A stretch of DNA of 62,420 bases from a virus. The stretch spans positions 1 to 62,420 of the IMG/VR virus record IMGVR_UViG_3300033997_000134; one strand, written 5' to 3'. Every line of letters begins with the position of its first letter. Position 1 is the stretch's first letter. The notes under the pieces were generated by a model. It searched no databases. It had not been told where the DNA came from and was given only the letters and a program-made list of their open reading frames with translations. A program made the translations under genes and the position numbers. Positions 1 through 6,688 of this stretch are shown here, piece by piece.

Positions 1-25
1 CTCTTTTTTCAACAGATCCAGCCCC

Positions 26-51
26 AGCCCGCCTCGCGCGGGCTTTTTTTC
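26..51 (+). terminator. intrinsic terminator at left end
   Basis: AGCCCGC and GCGGGCT form a 7-bp stem around a short loop and are followed by a run of seven T. It would stop plus-strand transcripts entering from the end of a circularised genome, just before the operator-flanked promoter at 103-145. Confidence 0.75.
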
Positions 52-102
52 GTCTGTGTGGTGTCTATCCATGGGGCGAAGTTAAGCGGACAACACAAAA
101 AG

Positions 103-145
103 TAGCGATACGCTATTGACACTAAATATAGCGCAGCGCTACATT
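103..145 (+). promoter_or_regulatory. operator-flanked sigma70 promoter (PL-like)
   Basis: A TTGACA -35 box (116-121) and a TACATT -10 box (140-145) are 18 bp apart. A perfect 13-bp palindrome TAGCGATACGCTA (103-115) abuts the -35 and another, TAGCGCAGCGCTA (129-141), overlaps the -10. The same palindrome family fills the cro-cI gap near 59,641-59,719. I infer that this is the leftward-arm early promoter repressed by the CI-like protein, analogous to lambda PL. Both palindromes and the -35 are visible directly; repression is inference. Confidence 0.75.
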
Positions 146-177
146 AGACCCATCGCAGCAACACAACCAATCACGAG

Positions 178-285
178 ATGCATGTGCCGCGATGGGTGCC
201 AAGTGATCGAGCCAGCACCGACAAGCTCTTGCAGTGGGCACGTCTGGGTAAATCAGTGCCGTCGCGGGCTGACGCGACAAAGTGA
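178..285 (+). CDS. possible 35-aa leader ORF
   Basis: This is the first plausible ORF downstream of the operator-flanked promoter. It encodes a 35-residue polar peptide beginning MHVPRWVPSDRAS. There is only a weak purine stretch before the ATG and I recognise no family. A longer ORF in another frame covers 116-511, but it begins inside the promoter and reads like a shadow. The remaining sequence to 573 shows no convincing gene and may be an untranslated leader. Confidence 0.25.
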   Translation: MHVPRWVPSDRASTDKLLQWARLGKSVPSRADATK

Positions 286-573
286 ATCAGCCGGTGCAAA
301 GGCTAGTAGCGCTCTGCCCCCGGATGGGACAAGCAACGCGAACGAGATAGGCCAGCGAATGCATGCCGGACTTGAGCCGTCAGCAGTCGCAATGGCCACC
401 GCACTGCGAACCAGCCCCTGGGTCAAAAGTACGGGGGTGAGGCATTCGGGGATGCCAAGAACAGAAAAGCCCACTGCTGGCGCGCACGCACCGCCAGCCG
501 CCTACCTCTGAGCGCATCAGAGGGGAAACACAAGCGCATTCCAGAGAGCGCGCTTTTGTTTCAAACGGCGATT

Positions 574-599
574 GCAGCACGCCCCCTTGCTGCTTTTTT
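574..599 (+). terminator. intrinsic terminator before VWA gene
   Basis: GCAGC and GCTGC form a stem with a 10-nt C-rich loop and are followed by TTTTTT. It lies 12 nt before the VWA gene. Another weaker hairpin with GCGCTTTTG lies just upstream (about 534-556). Together they would attenuate the long leader from the 116 promoter. Confidence 0.55.
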
Positions 600-611
600 C
601 ATCTAATTGAT

Positions 612-1208
612 ATGAGCAATCAACAAGCCATGACCGAATTCGACTACATCGTGGTGGTGGATGCCTCCGGCTCCATGACTACAGAGGACGTTAAAGGCCG
701 CAGCCGCTGGGAAGCCATGCAGGAGACAGTGGGTCAATTCGCCCGTGATGTGGTCAAGCTCGATAGCGATGGCATCGCTCTGGTGGTGTTCAACGGCCAA
801 GCAGTCACTTCGTATGACGGTGTGGATGCCAAGAAAGTCGATGAAGTGTTTGCAAGCACCCGTCCACGCAACAGCACCCCACTGGCCGAGGCGCTGACCG
901 AAGCCCTCAAGCTGGCGGGCAAGTCCGACAAGAAGGACTTCATCATCGTGTTCACAGACGGCGTTCCAGACGACAAGGCTGCAGCTGCCAAGGTGATCGT
1001 GGACGCGGCCAACAAGCAGGAAACCGACGACGCGCTGACCATCCTGTTTGTCCAGGTGGGCCACGATGCAGCCGCCACCGCTTACCTGCGTGAGCTGGAT
1101 GACAACCTCAAGGGCGCGAAGTTCGACATTGTGGACGCCAAGACCGTGGACGAAGCCGAAGCCTTTGCCACCACTGCCGATCTGGTGCTGGCGGCCATCG
1201 CTGACTAA
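612..1208 (+). CDS. VWA (von Willebrand factor A) domain protein
   Basis: A 198-residue, essentially single-domain VWA protein. The MIDAS metal-binding signature DASGSM (DxSxS) lies near residues 17-22, and the second MIDAS positions are represented by NSTPLAEAL (T) and FTDGVPDD (D). VWA domains bind a divalent metal and partner proteins, often in AAA-ATPase or toxin-immunity complexes; no AAA partner is visible here. No strong ribosome-binding site precedes 612; an in-frame ATG at 630 is an alternative start. It is followed 3 nt later by a 39-residue membrane protein and then an acyl carrier protein, which suggests a functional cassette. Family assignment is secure; role unknown. Confidence 0.85.
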   Translation: MSNQQAMTEFDYIVVVDASGSMTTEDVKGRSRWEAMQETVGQFARDVVKLDSDGIALVVFNGQAVTSYDGVDAKKVDEVFASTRPRNSTPLAEALTEALKLAGKSDKKDFIIVFTDGVPDDKAAAAKVIVDAANKQETDDALTILFVQVGHDAAATAYLRELDDNLKGAKFDIVDAKTVDEAEAFATTADLVLAAIAD

Positions 1209-1211
1209 TCA

Positions 1212-1331
1212 ATGATCGACCTGATCATTTTGATCGTGCTGCTGGTAATTTTTGCCAGCGGCTTTTGGTGCGGCCAGAAGTACCGCACTCTTGACGCCCT
1301 GAAAACGGCCTTCAAAAACTTGTTCAAGTAA
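1212..1331 (+). CDS. small single-TM membrane protein (39 aa)
   Basis: Starts 3 nt after the VWA stop and encodes 39 residues: a strongly hydrophobic segment of about 18 residues (IDLIILIVLLVIFASGFW) followed by a basic tail ending KTAFKNLFK. The layout predicts an N-out or N-in single-pass inner-membrane peptide with a cationic cytoplasmic tail. I know no family. Tight spacing to the VWA gene suggests co-translation, and it could anchor the VWA protein at the membrane. Alternatively it could be an independent small toxin-like or exclusion peptide. Confidence 0.6.
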   Translation: MIDLIILIVLLVIFASGFWCGQKYRTLDALKTAFKNLFK

Positions 1332-1423
1332 TCCCGAGCCCGCGCACTGCGGGCAATCCATAGCATCCACGCGGGTGCTGCGGATTGCCATTGAACCTAC
1401 TGCCGCAAGGAGGCGGCCAGCAC

Positions 1424-1699
1424 ATGAAAACCCTCGGTGAAAAGTTCGACATTGACCAGATCAAAAACCGCCTGCGCAGCGTGATTGCAGAGCAGCTGGG
1501 CGTAAAGCCTGAAACCGTGACAGACAGCACCACATTGGTGGATGACCTGGGCGCGGATTCGCTGGATGCCGTGGAGATCGTGATGGCCGTCGAAGATGAA
1601 TTTGCGCTGGAAATCACAGACGAATCTGCAGAGCCGTTCAAGAACGGAACCATTCAGAGCATGGCCGAAGCACTCAGCAAAGCAGAAATCAACGATTAG
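1424..1699 (+). CDS. acpP-like: acyl carrier protein (phage-borne)
   Basis: A 91-residue acidic helical protein matching bacterial AcpP across its length. It includes the phosphopantetheine motif [19 protein letters not shown], with modifiable Ser at residue 46 in DSLD. The host AcpP is about 78 residues; the extra residues are at the N-terminus ([12 protein letters not shown]). A strong AAGGAGG ribosome-binding site sits 10 nt before the ATG at 1424. ACP carries acyl chains in fatty-acid synthesis and also partners with many regulatory proteins. No other lipid-synthesis gene is present, so it must act with host enzymes (holo-ACP synthase) or as a decoy. Identity is secure; phage role unknown. 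Confidence 0.92.
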   Translation: MKTLGEKFDIDQIKNRLRSVIAEQLGVKPETVTDSTTLVDDLGADSLDAVEIVMAVEDEFALEITDESAEPFKNGTIQSMAEALSKAEIND

Positions 1700-1905
1700 C
1701 AACCCCAGATAGCCCCGAAAAGTCTAGGGGGGAGCGAGGGGTAAGTCGCTCCAGTTCCAGCGGGAAGCTGCCGCTTGACGACCAGCGCTGTGCTGCATGG
1801 TGATGCAGTGCGCCTCTTACAAGACAGAGGAAAACGGGGGGAGCACGACCCGTCCGTCCATCCCAGCGACGTTAAAGGCTGGGGCTTTCGCCACCCACTC
1901 AGAAC

Positions 1906-2142
1906 ATGCCCAAACAACCTGCACCACCAAAACTGTCCTGGCGCGTCACGCAAACCGGAACGCACCATTGCCACCTCAACCAAAGCACCTGGGTCACCGT
2001 GCGTGACAGCGGCACTTATGTGAAACAGATCCGCTGGTTTGAAGGCTGCGGCCTGACGCCGCATGAAATGGTTTTTTCCAGTATGGTCGTAGCCAAGGCG
2101 AATGCAGAGATATGGCTGCGGCAGCAATCACCACGGAGTTAG
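1906..2142 (+). CDS. hypothetical protein (78 aa)
   Basis: A 78-residue ORF with plausible composition (WRVTQTGTHHCHLN...WFEGCGLTPHEM...AKANAEIWL) but no clear ribosome-binding site. It resembles small phage proteins of about 70-80 residues that I cannot name. The 206 nt before it (1700-1905) contain no better candidate. Reading frames on the other strand overlap but look like shadows. Confidence 0.4.
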   Translation: MPKQPAPPKLSWRVTQTGTHHCHLNQSTWVTVRDSGTYVKQIRWFEGCGLTPHEMVFSSMVVAKANAEIWLRQQSPRS

Positions 2143-2150
2143 AAATGCAC

Positions 2151-2308
2151 TGATGGCCCGCGCGTGCCCAACGCGCCGCCGATCCCCTGCAGGCGTAAAG
2201 CAGGGCCATCACAAAGGCATGCTCAGGTAGCCTACCAGCCGAGATCATGATGAAGCGCGCCCAAGGAGCAAGTGGCCGATTAAAGATCAGAGCATGCCTT
2301 TGTGATGG
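2151..2308 (+). other. structured intergenic region with competing hairpins
   Basis: CCATCACAAAGGCATGCTC (2206-2224) has a perfect 19-bp inverted partner at 2290-2308, enclosing 65 nt. The 5' part of the left arm, extended to GGGCCATCA (2203-2211), is also perfectly complementary to TGATGGCCC at 2151-2159. The two helices share bases and are mutually exclusive. No protein gene covers the region. It could be a small RNA, an attenuator for the gene at 2541 or a relic of a mobile element; I cannot decide. Confidence 0.5.
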
Positions 2309-2485
2309 TGGTTAGCGATTGCATTGCGCAATCCAGAACGAAGGCGAAAGCCAGGTCGAACACGCAGCCATCAACTTTTACAGCCGGGCAGTGGGTATAT
2401 CTCCTCCCTCCCCTATCTGCTTCCCATTGCAGGCCTTCGGGCACCGGCTTTCTTTTTTTGTGGGGTTCACTTGCGTGGACTGTTT

Positions 2486-2519
2486 GCCCGCTGTGCAGCA
2501 ATGTGCAGCGGGCTTTTTC
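2486..2519 (+). terminator. intrinsic terminator upstream of the 2541 gene
   Basis: GCCCGCTG and CAGCGGGC form an 8-bp stem around a loop that also contains TGCAGCAATGTG, followed by TTTTTC. It ends 21 nt before the ATG of the next gene, a spacing repeated across this arm. Confidence 0.65.
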
Positions 2520-2540
2520 TTGCCAATACATACATCTGCC

Positions 2541-3230
2541 ATGAATACCGAAAAAGCCCGGCGCGCTGAAATTGAGCAGCAGTTTCTGGAAAACACAGCC
2601 CAGCACACCATGCGCGTGCTGCATGAAGATGGCGTGTACCGCCACTTGAGCTTTACCAATAATGGCTCCAGCGTCTATCGCTTTGATCTGGTGACATACC
2701 CTGGCCACCTTGTTTATTCGGGTGACATGGGTTGCTTTGTCTTTCAGCGGCTATTCGATATGTTTGAGTTTTTCCGCTGCGACCGCAAAAACGATGATGG
2801 CTTGCACATCAACGCCGGTTACTGGGCAGAAAAGCTGCAGGCCGTGGACGGGCAGCGCCACCATGGCAGAGCCACCGAGTTTAATCACGACAAGTTCCGC
2901 CGCATTGTCAATGAAACCCGCATTCTGTGGATGCGTAATGCCAAATATGACAACATGCTGGACAAAGCGCAGCGCCGCCAGCTGTGGGAAGCTGTCGATG
3001 ACGAGGTGCTGTGCCATGCAGGCGAGCACGATGATGGTTGTCGTGCGCTGCATGCTGCGCATGAGTTTGCCTGGCGACCAGACTTGGACTATTCGCGCAG
3101 CAGCTGGGGCTTCTGTGATTTATGGGAGATCGATTTCACTCGCCCTACCCACACATTCCTATGGTGCTGCTATGCGCTGGCCTGGGGAATCAAGCAGTAC
3201 GACATAGCAAAATCTGCAGTTCCGGCCTAA
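2541..3230 (+). CDS. phage hypothetical protein (229 aa)
   Basis: 229 residues from ATG 2541, the first methionine after the terminator at 2486-2519. It is rich in aromatic residues, His and Cys (for example CHAGEHDDGCRALHAAHE and LWCCYALAWGIKQY), suggesting a soluble metal-binding or compact domain. I recognise no catalytic motif and cannot name the family. Reading upstream of ATG 2541 in the same frame crosses the terminator, so the longer form is unlikely. It is the largest gene of the segment before rdgC. Confidence 0.65.
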   Translation: MNTEKARRAEIEQQFLENTAQHTMRVLHEDGVYRHLSFTNNGSSVYRFDLVTYPGHLVYSGDMGCFVFQRLFDMFEFFRCDRKNDDGLHINAGYWAEKLQAVDGQRHHGRATEFNHDKFRRIVNETRILWMRNAKYDNMLDKAQRRQLWEAVDDEVLCHAGEHDDGCRALHAAHEFAWRPDLDYSRSSWGFCDLWEIDFTRPTHTFLWCCYALAWGIKQYDIAKSAVPA

Positions 3231-3366
3231 AACGCACCAAGAAACCGCAATGCCTGCCCCTTGAACCCAGGGGGCAGTTGTGGCGGCTGCAAATCTCAAA
3301 CACGGGCATTGGAGCGCCTTCGTAAGCGATTGCGCAGCCCGCCACCCTATTCTTGACCCACATTCA

Positions 3367-3389
3367 ACCCACCTCGCGTGGGTTTTTTT
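3367..3389 (+). terminator. intrinsic terminator
   Basis: CCCAC/GTGGG stem around CTCGC followed by seven T. It is placed 19 nt before the start of the next small gene. Confidence 0.65.
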
Positions 3390-3407
3390 GTTTCTGGAGA
3401 CACCAGC

Positions 3408-3542
3408 ATGCGATTCATCGTCAAGTTTGGAAAGAAAGTGATCCCCAACGTCGCATTTCCCGACAACCGTTCTGCCCGCGCCTGGGCTGATGCCTGCTTT
3501 CCTGGCCGTCCTGCATGCAGTGTCATTGGCATCAAGGACTGA
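3408..3542 (+). CDS. hypothetical protein (44 aa)
   Basis: A 44-residue ORF (MRFIVKFGKKVIPNVAF...CSVIGIKD) with a TCTGGAGA ribosome-binding site 9 nt upstream of the ATG. It is bracketed by terminators on both sides, so it forms a single-gene cassette. Basic N-terminus, two Cys near the C-terminus; no recognised family. Confidence 0.5.
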   Translation: MRFIVKFGKKVIPNVAFPDNRSARAWADACFPGRPACSVIGIKD

Positions 3543-3562
3543 TTCCTCCTGCACCACCACCA

Positions 3563-3588
3563 AGCCCGCCACTGAGCGGGCTTTTTTG
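3563..3588 (+). terminator. intrinsic terminator, CACTGA loop type
   Basis: AGCCCGC-CACTGA-GCGGGCT followed by TTTTTT. It belongs to a family of near-identical hairpins in this arm (5215, 6321, 7549, 11,449). Confidence 0.75.
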
Positions 3589-3603
3589 TTTCAGGAGTTC
3601 GCC

Positions 3604-3690
3604 GTGCTCAAAACCATCGCCACCTGGGTGCTGACTGCCATCGGAACCCTTGCCTTTTTAACTCTGCAGGCCGTGCTTGACGGCAGATAA
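3604..3690 (+). CDS. small membrane protein, GTG start (28 aa)
   Basis: GTG start preceded by an AGGAG ribosome-binding site at 3593-3597. The 28-residue product is almost entirely one hydrophobic helix (TIATWVLTAIGTLAFLTLQAVL) ending in DGR, with no recognisable family. It is preceded by a terminator and followed 14 nt later by an A+T-rich gene. Confidence 0.45.
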   Translation: MLKTIATWVLTAIGTLAFLTLQAVLDGR

Positions 3691-3704
3691 ACAGGAATAA
3701 AAAT

Positions 3705-4196
3705 ATGCTTGCCAAAACAAGAACGGATCATCAAATAACATTTGCTATAAATATCAGCTTGGAGATTTTGCGTTTAGAAAATATTTATAAAGATAATCGA
3801 AAAAAAGCAGCAGAAATACGCCGCGAGGCAAAATCCACAAAAGTTAAGTCTGATGCTTTTGCTATGCGCAAGAAAGCCACATCATTGAGCAATGAGGCTG
3901 CAGACGCGAAAAAGAAATTGGCAAAAGAAAAGAAAGAGTTTCTGGAAACGGCCAGCACAGCACTGCGTCTGATAACACAAAGAATGCCTGATACGTGGAC
4001 GCAGTGGGGAGTGGTCAAAACACGCGCTTACACGAATTTAATTTCATTGGCAGCAGCGCAATTAAACCGCGTGAAAGTTGATGAACAACTTGTTGCTACT
4101 GCACTGGAAGGCATAAAAACCCATGAAACATGGAGCAACCGGCAAATAAGCCATTTCGCAGTCCTTAAGGCCACCAGCAAAACAATCAACGTTTAA
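3705..4196 (+). CDS. coiled-coil protein of foreign composition (163 aa)
   Basis: 163 residues; the middle (about 30-90) is dense in Lys, Glu and Ala with heptad-like spacing (KKAAEIRREAKSTKVKSDAFAMRKKATSL...KKLAKEKKEFLE), predicting a coiled coil. The gene is visibly A+T-rich compared with both neighbours, which suggests recent acquisition as a moron. An AGGAATAAAA sequence precedes the ATG. Its stop is 3 nt before rdgC. I do not recognise the family. Confidence 0.7.
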   Translation: MLAKTRTDHQITFAINISLEILRLENIYKDNRKKAAEIRREAKSTKVKSDAFAMRKKATSLSNEAADAKKKLAKEKKEFLETASTALRLITQRMPDTWTQWGVVKTRAYTNLISLAAAQLNRVKVDEQLVATALEGIKTHETWSNRQISHFAVLKATSKTINV

Positions 4197-4199
4197 AAA

Positions 4200-5141
4200 A
4201 TGTTCAAGAATTTAATCATTTATCGAATTGCTGCGCTGTGGTCTGCAAATCTGACACAGGTTGAAGAAGCTCTGCAAAAGTCGCCTTTCATGCCTTGTGG
4301 TGCCACGCAGGAAAAGTCTGCAGGCTGGGTGCCGCCACGCGGGGAAGCCCATGGTGCGCTGGCGGAAAGCGTGGGCGGGCAGTGGATGCTGCGCTTTATG
4401 AGTGAATCCAAAATGTTGCCTGCCAGCGTGCTCAACCGTAAGGTGCAGGAAAAAGCCGATGCGATTGAAAAGGAGTTTGGCCGCAAGCCGGGCAAAAAAG
4501 AAAAGCGTGACCTCAAGGACGAGGCCAAGCTGGATCTGCTGCCCATGGCTTTTACCAAGCAGTCCAGCATGTGGGTGTGGATCGATCCGCAGGCCCACTT
4601 TCTGGTGCTGGATACAGGGGCTCAGGGCAAGGCCGACGAGGTGGTCACGCTGCTGGTGGAAAGCCTGCATGGCTTTGGCGTGGCATTGCTGGATACGCAG
4701 ACCAGCGCCACGGCTGCCATGGCGCATTGGCTGGTCACGCAGGAGCCTCCTGCGGGTTTCAGCATTGACCGCGAGTGCGAGCTGAAAGCGTGCGATGAAA
4801 GCAAGGCCGTGGTGAAGTATGGCCGCCACCCGCTGGACATTGACGAGGTGAAACACCACATCGAGCACGGCAAGCTGCCTACCAAGCTGGCCATGACCTG
4901 GGACGACCGTGTGAGCTTTGTGCTGACGGACAGCCTGCAGATCAAAAAGATTGGCTTTACCGACACGGTGCTGGATCAGGCCGGTGATGAAGGCGGCTTT
5001 GACACCGATGTGGCGATTGCCACGGGCGAGTTGAGCAAGCTGATTCCCGACTTGATCGAAGCGCTGGGTGGCGAAGGCCGTACTCAAGCCACTGGACGGG
5101 AAGGCTGCCAGAAGTCAAAGCTGCACTGGCGCGCGAACTGA
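4200..5141 (+). CDS. rdgC: recombination-associated protein RdgC
   Basis: 313 residues beginning with the RdgC-typical MFKNLIIYRI and containing the family's internal blocks (PFMPCGATQEKSAGWVPP, LLPMAFTKQSSMWVWIDP, WDDRVSFVLTDSLQIKKIGF) and the C-terminal TGELSKLIPDLIEALGGE. Bacterial RdgC is about 300 residues and forms a ring around double-stranded DNA that restrains RecA filament growth. The last 20 residues extend beyond the usual end. A phage copy may limit host RecA, which could stabilise lysogeny or favour phage recombination. Identification is firm; the phage role is inferred. Confidence 0.93.
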   Translation: MFKNLIIYRIAALWSANLTQVEEALQKSPFMPCGATQEKSAGWVPPRGEAHGALAESVGGQWMLRFMSESKMLPASVLNRKVQEKADAIEKEFGRKPGKKEKRDLKDEAKLDLLPMAFTKQSSMWVWIDPQAHFLVLDTGAQGKADEVVTLLVESLHGFGVALLDTQTSATAAMAHWLVTQEPPAGFSIDRECELKACDESKAVVKYGRHPLDIDEVKHHIEHGKLPTKLAMTWDDRVSFVLTDSLQIKKIGFTDTVLDQAGDEGGFDTDVAIATGELSKLIPDLIEALGGEGRTQATGREGCQKSKLHWRAN

Positions 5142-5156
5142 CAGCCGAACTGAAAT

Positions 5157-5204
5157 AAAAAAGTAGCTATCAACGCTTGCCAGACAAGCGCTAGAGCGCA
5201 TTTT
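5157..5204 (+). repeat. Comamonadaceae-type intergenic repeat
   Basis: AAAAAAGTAGCTATCAACGC is followed by TTGCCAGACAAGCGCTAGAG, containing a CGCTTG/CAAGCG hairpin. From memory, elements of this form (poly-A, GTAGCTAT, CGCTTG hairpin, CTAGAG) are scattered between genes in Comamonadaceae chromosomes. If so, it points to the host family. The attribution is from memory, not a search. Confidence 0.5.
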
Positions 5205-5214
5205 GTGCAATCAC

Positions 5215-5240
5215 AGCCCGCCACCGTGCGGGCTTTCTTT
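5215..5240 (+). terminator. intrinsic terminator, CACCGT loop type
   Basis: AGCCCGC-CACCGT-GCGGGCT followed by TTCTTTTTT; same family as the hairpins at 3563 and 6321. It precedes the AAGGAG site and ATG of the first lectin-like gene. Confidence 0.75.
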
Positions 5241-5258
5241 TTTCTTCAAGGAGTATTT

Positions 5259-5858
5259 ATGCATGTCGCACGCATTCAAACTGCTCATTTCCACTTTGCA
5301 CCAGGAGCAAGCTCGAAAGCCATCGCCAGTCTTGAACGCGCCATGCAAAACATTGGGCGCACAGACGGAGCCACTTCCCAGCCCGTAAAAGCCATCAGCA
5401 CCCTGCCAACGATCGGTGAGTATTGGGAAGGCCAAGGCGGCTTCTTTGCTGGCGACTTCCGCGCAGATGACGGAACGGTCTATGGCTTGATCGTGGCCGA
5501 CTGCGGCACCGTGCAAGACGCAGGCCGCGCCCGCCATTGCGAAAACGGAAAGCGCGACCTGTCGCAGTGGGATGGATTGGATAACACGCAGCGCCTCAAG
5601 AACGGCTGCCCAGCCGCCCAACTGGCCATCCAGCACAGCGCAGACGGTCATGGCGACTTTTACCTGCCTGCCCGCCGCGAGCTGCAGTTGGCATGCGCCA
5701 ACGTACCCCACCTCTTCGGCGGCGAGAGCTGGTACTGGAGCAGCACACCCCATAGCGACGACTACGCCTGGGCTGTCGACTTCGAGTACGGCCGCGCGCA
5801 CGACCGCTACCGGAGCACCGAGTTCCGTGTTCGCCCCTTCCGCAGATTCATCTATTGA
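5259..5858 (+). CDS. DUF1566/C-type-lectin-like protein A (199 aa)
   Basis: 199 residues from ATG 5259, with AAGGAG at 5248-5253. The C-terminal half (about 65-199) matches the DUF1566/Lcl_C pattern: WYWSST, AWAVDFE, then a short variable stretch, and a closing EFRVRPFR. This fold is C-type-lectin-like and is a common target of diversity-generating retroelements. The first about 60 residues are unlike the next gene and may mediate attachment. The 3' end (5766-5845) is nearly the same as that of the following gene, with changes only at codon positions 1 and 2. Surface or ligand-binding role inferred; no signal peptide seen. Confidence 0.75.
   Translation: MHVARIQTAHFHFAPGASSKAIASLERAMQNIGRTDGATSQPVKAISTLPTIGEYWEGQGGFFAGDFRADDGTVYGLIVADCGTVQDAGRARHCENGKRDLSQWDGLDNTQRLKNGCPAAQLAIQHSADGHGDFYLPARRELQLACANVPHLFGGESWYWSSTPHSDDYAWAVDFEYGRAHDRYRSTEFRVRPFRRFIY
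5766..5845 (+). repeat. variable-repeat-like 80-bp segment, copy 1
   Basis: This 80-bp segment aligns without gaps to 6206-6285. There are 11 mismatches in seven codons (for example TAC/AGC, CGC/GAC, AGC/CAC), and none of the mismatches is at a third codon position. All flanking codons are identical including silent sites. Every differing codon fits mutation of the adenines in an AAC (or ACG) template codon, the pattern left by diversity-generating retroelements. The last 26 bp are invariant, as at a mutagenic-homing site. Confidence 0.6.
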
Positions 5859-5902
5859 TCTCTTCACCTCTTTCATCACCCATCAACCACAGGAGCATCC
5901 AC

Positions 5903-6307
5903 ATGGGCACTACCCCTGAACTCAATCAAGCATGGCCTGAGCAGGGCGGCATCTTCGTTGGCACCCGCCTCATCAATGGCCAGGCGCACCACATCATCAT
6001 CCCCGGCGGCGTTGAGCACGATGCCAAAGGCGTGAAGTTTGATGACGCATCCGCAGCGATCCCCAAAGAACTCAACGGGCACAGTGACTGGCGCCTGCCT
6101 GAGAAAGAAGACTTGCAGCTGGCCTATATCAACAGCCGCGAACACTTCGAGCAAAAGGGCGTGGCCAGCCTGTACTGGTCCGGGACTGAAGAAGACGAAG
6201 ACTGGGCCTGGGCTGTCGACTTCGAGAGCGGCGACACGGACAACCGCTACCGGCACCGCGAGTTCCGTGTTCGCCCCTTCCGCAGTTTCCTCGCTTCATC
6301 GCTTTAA
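5903..6307 (+). CDS. DUF1566/C-type-lectin-like protein B (134 aa)
   Basis: 134 residues from ATG 5903, with an AGGAG site 7 nt upstream. It shares with protein A the core DWRLPEKEDLQLAYIN, LYWSGT, WAWAVDFE and EFRVRPFRSF, but lacks A's extra N-terminal segment. Its variable positions in the C-terminal block (SGDTDN, RHRE) differ from A (YGRAHD, RSTE). The pair looks like paralogous ligand-binding domains, either tandem duplicates or independently diversified. No reverse transcriptase or template repeat is visible nearby. Family assignment good, function unknown. Confidence 0.75.
   Translation: MGTTPELNQAWPEQGGIFVGTRLINGQAHHIIIPGGVEHDAKGVKFDDASAAIPKELNGHSDWRLPEKEDLQLAYINSREHFEQKGVASLYWSGTEEDEDWAWAVDFESGDTDNRYRHREFRVRPFRSFLASSL
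6206..6285 (+). repeat. variable-repeat-like 80-bp segment, copy 2
   Basis: Partner of 5766-5845. Variable codons here are AGC, GAC, ACG, GAC, AAC, CAC and CGC in place of TAC, CGC, GCG, CAC, GAC, AGC and ACC. Six of the seven end in C in both copies and the seventh pair ends in G in both, so all divergence is at positions 1 and 2. Confidence 0.6.
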
Positions 6308-6320
6308 CTATTTGCGGGCA

Positions 6321-6346
6321 TAGCCCGCCACCGTGCGGGCTTTTTT
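6321..6346 (+). terminator. intrinsic terminator with possible competing stem
   Basis: AGCCCGC-CACCGT-GCGGGCT plus TTTTTT. An upstream GCGGGCATA (6314-6322) can pair with the left arm instead (GCGGGC-ATA-GCCCGC), so an alternative hairpin would disrupt the terminator. Confidence 0.7.
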
Positions 6347-6364
6347 GCACCCGGAGATTGACCT

Positions 6365-6688
6365 ATGACCCACAAACTTTCACTCGAAGTTGAGCAGAAG
6401 ATCCGCACCTTGCACCGCGAAGGCAAGACCTGCCGCGCGATTGCAGACCAGCTGGGCATTGCTCACGGCACCGTGTGGAACCACGTCAGCCACGACAACA
6501 TCAGCATGAAGCTGGCCAGCAAGCCTGCAGTCGGCCCAAAAAGCGTGGTCAACGCGCTGCCGGTGATCACTTCCCAAACCAAGATCACGGTTTTCAAGAC
6601 CACCATCCCAGATCACGCACCGGTGCGCGCATCCACCTCACGCGGGATCTACAAGGGCGCCGAGCTGCACTACCGGGGGCGTGCATGA
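6365..6688 (+). CDS. helix-turn-helix protein (107 aa)
   Basis: 107 residues. Residues about 1-45 form a resolvase/Sigma70-r4-like HTH: LSLEVEQKIRTLHREGKTCR followed by AIADQLGIAHGTVWNHV, with the usual A-x3-G-hydrophobic turn. The C-terminal half is Lys/Thr-rich and unfamiliar. Its stop overlaps the next start as ATGA, implying coupled translation. A small regulator of this arm, or a DNA-targeting component, is a reasonable guess. Confidence 0.7.
   Translation: MTHKLSLEVEQKIRTLHREGKTCRAIADQLGIAHGTVWNHVSHDNISMKLASKPAVGPKSVVNALPVITSQTKITVFKTTIPDHAPVRASTSRGIYKGAELHYRGRA

Noticed and set aside
116-511. 131-codon ORF at the left end as a gene
   Set aside because: It starts within the promoter -35 box, has no ribosome-binding site, and its composition does not look like a real protein.
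2319-2540. N-terminal extension of the 229-residue gene
   Set aside because: It runs through an intrinsic terminator and has low-quality composition; ATG 2541 directly after the hairpin is a better start.
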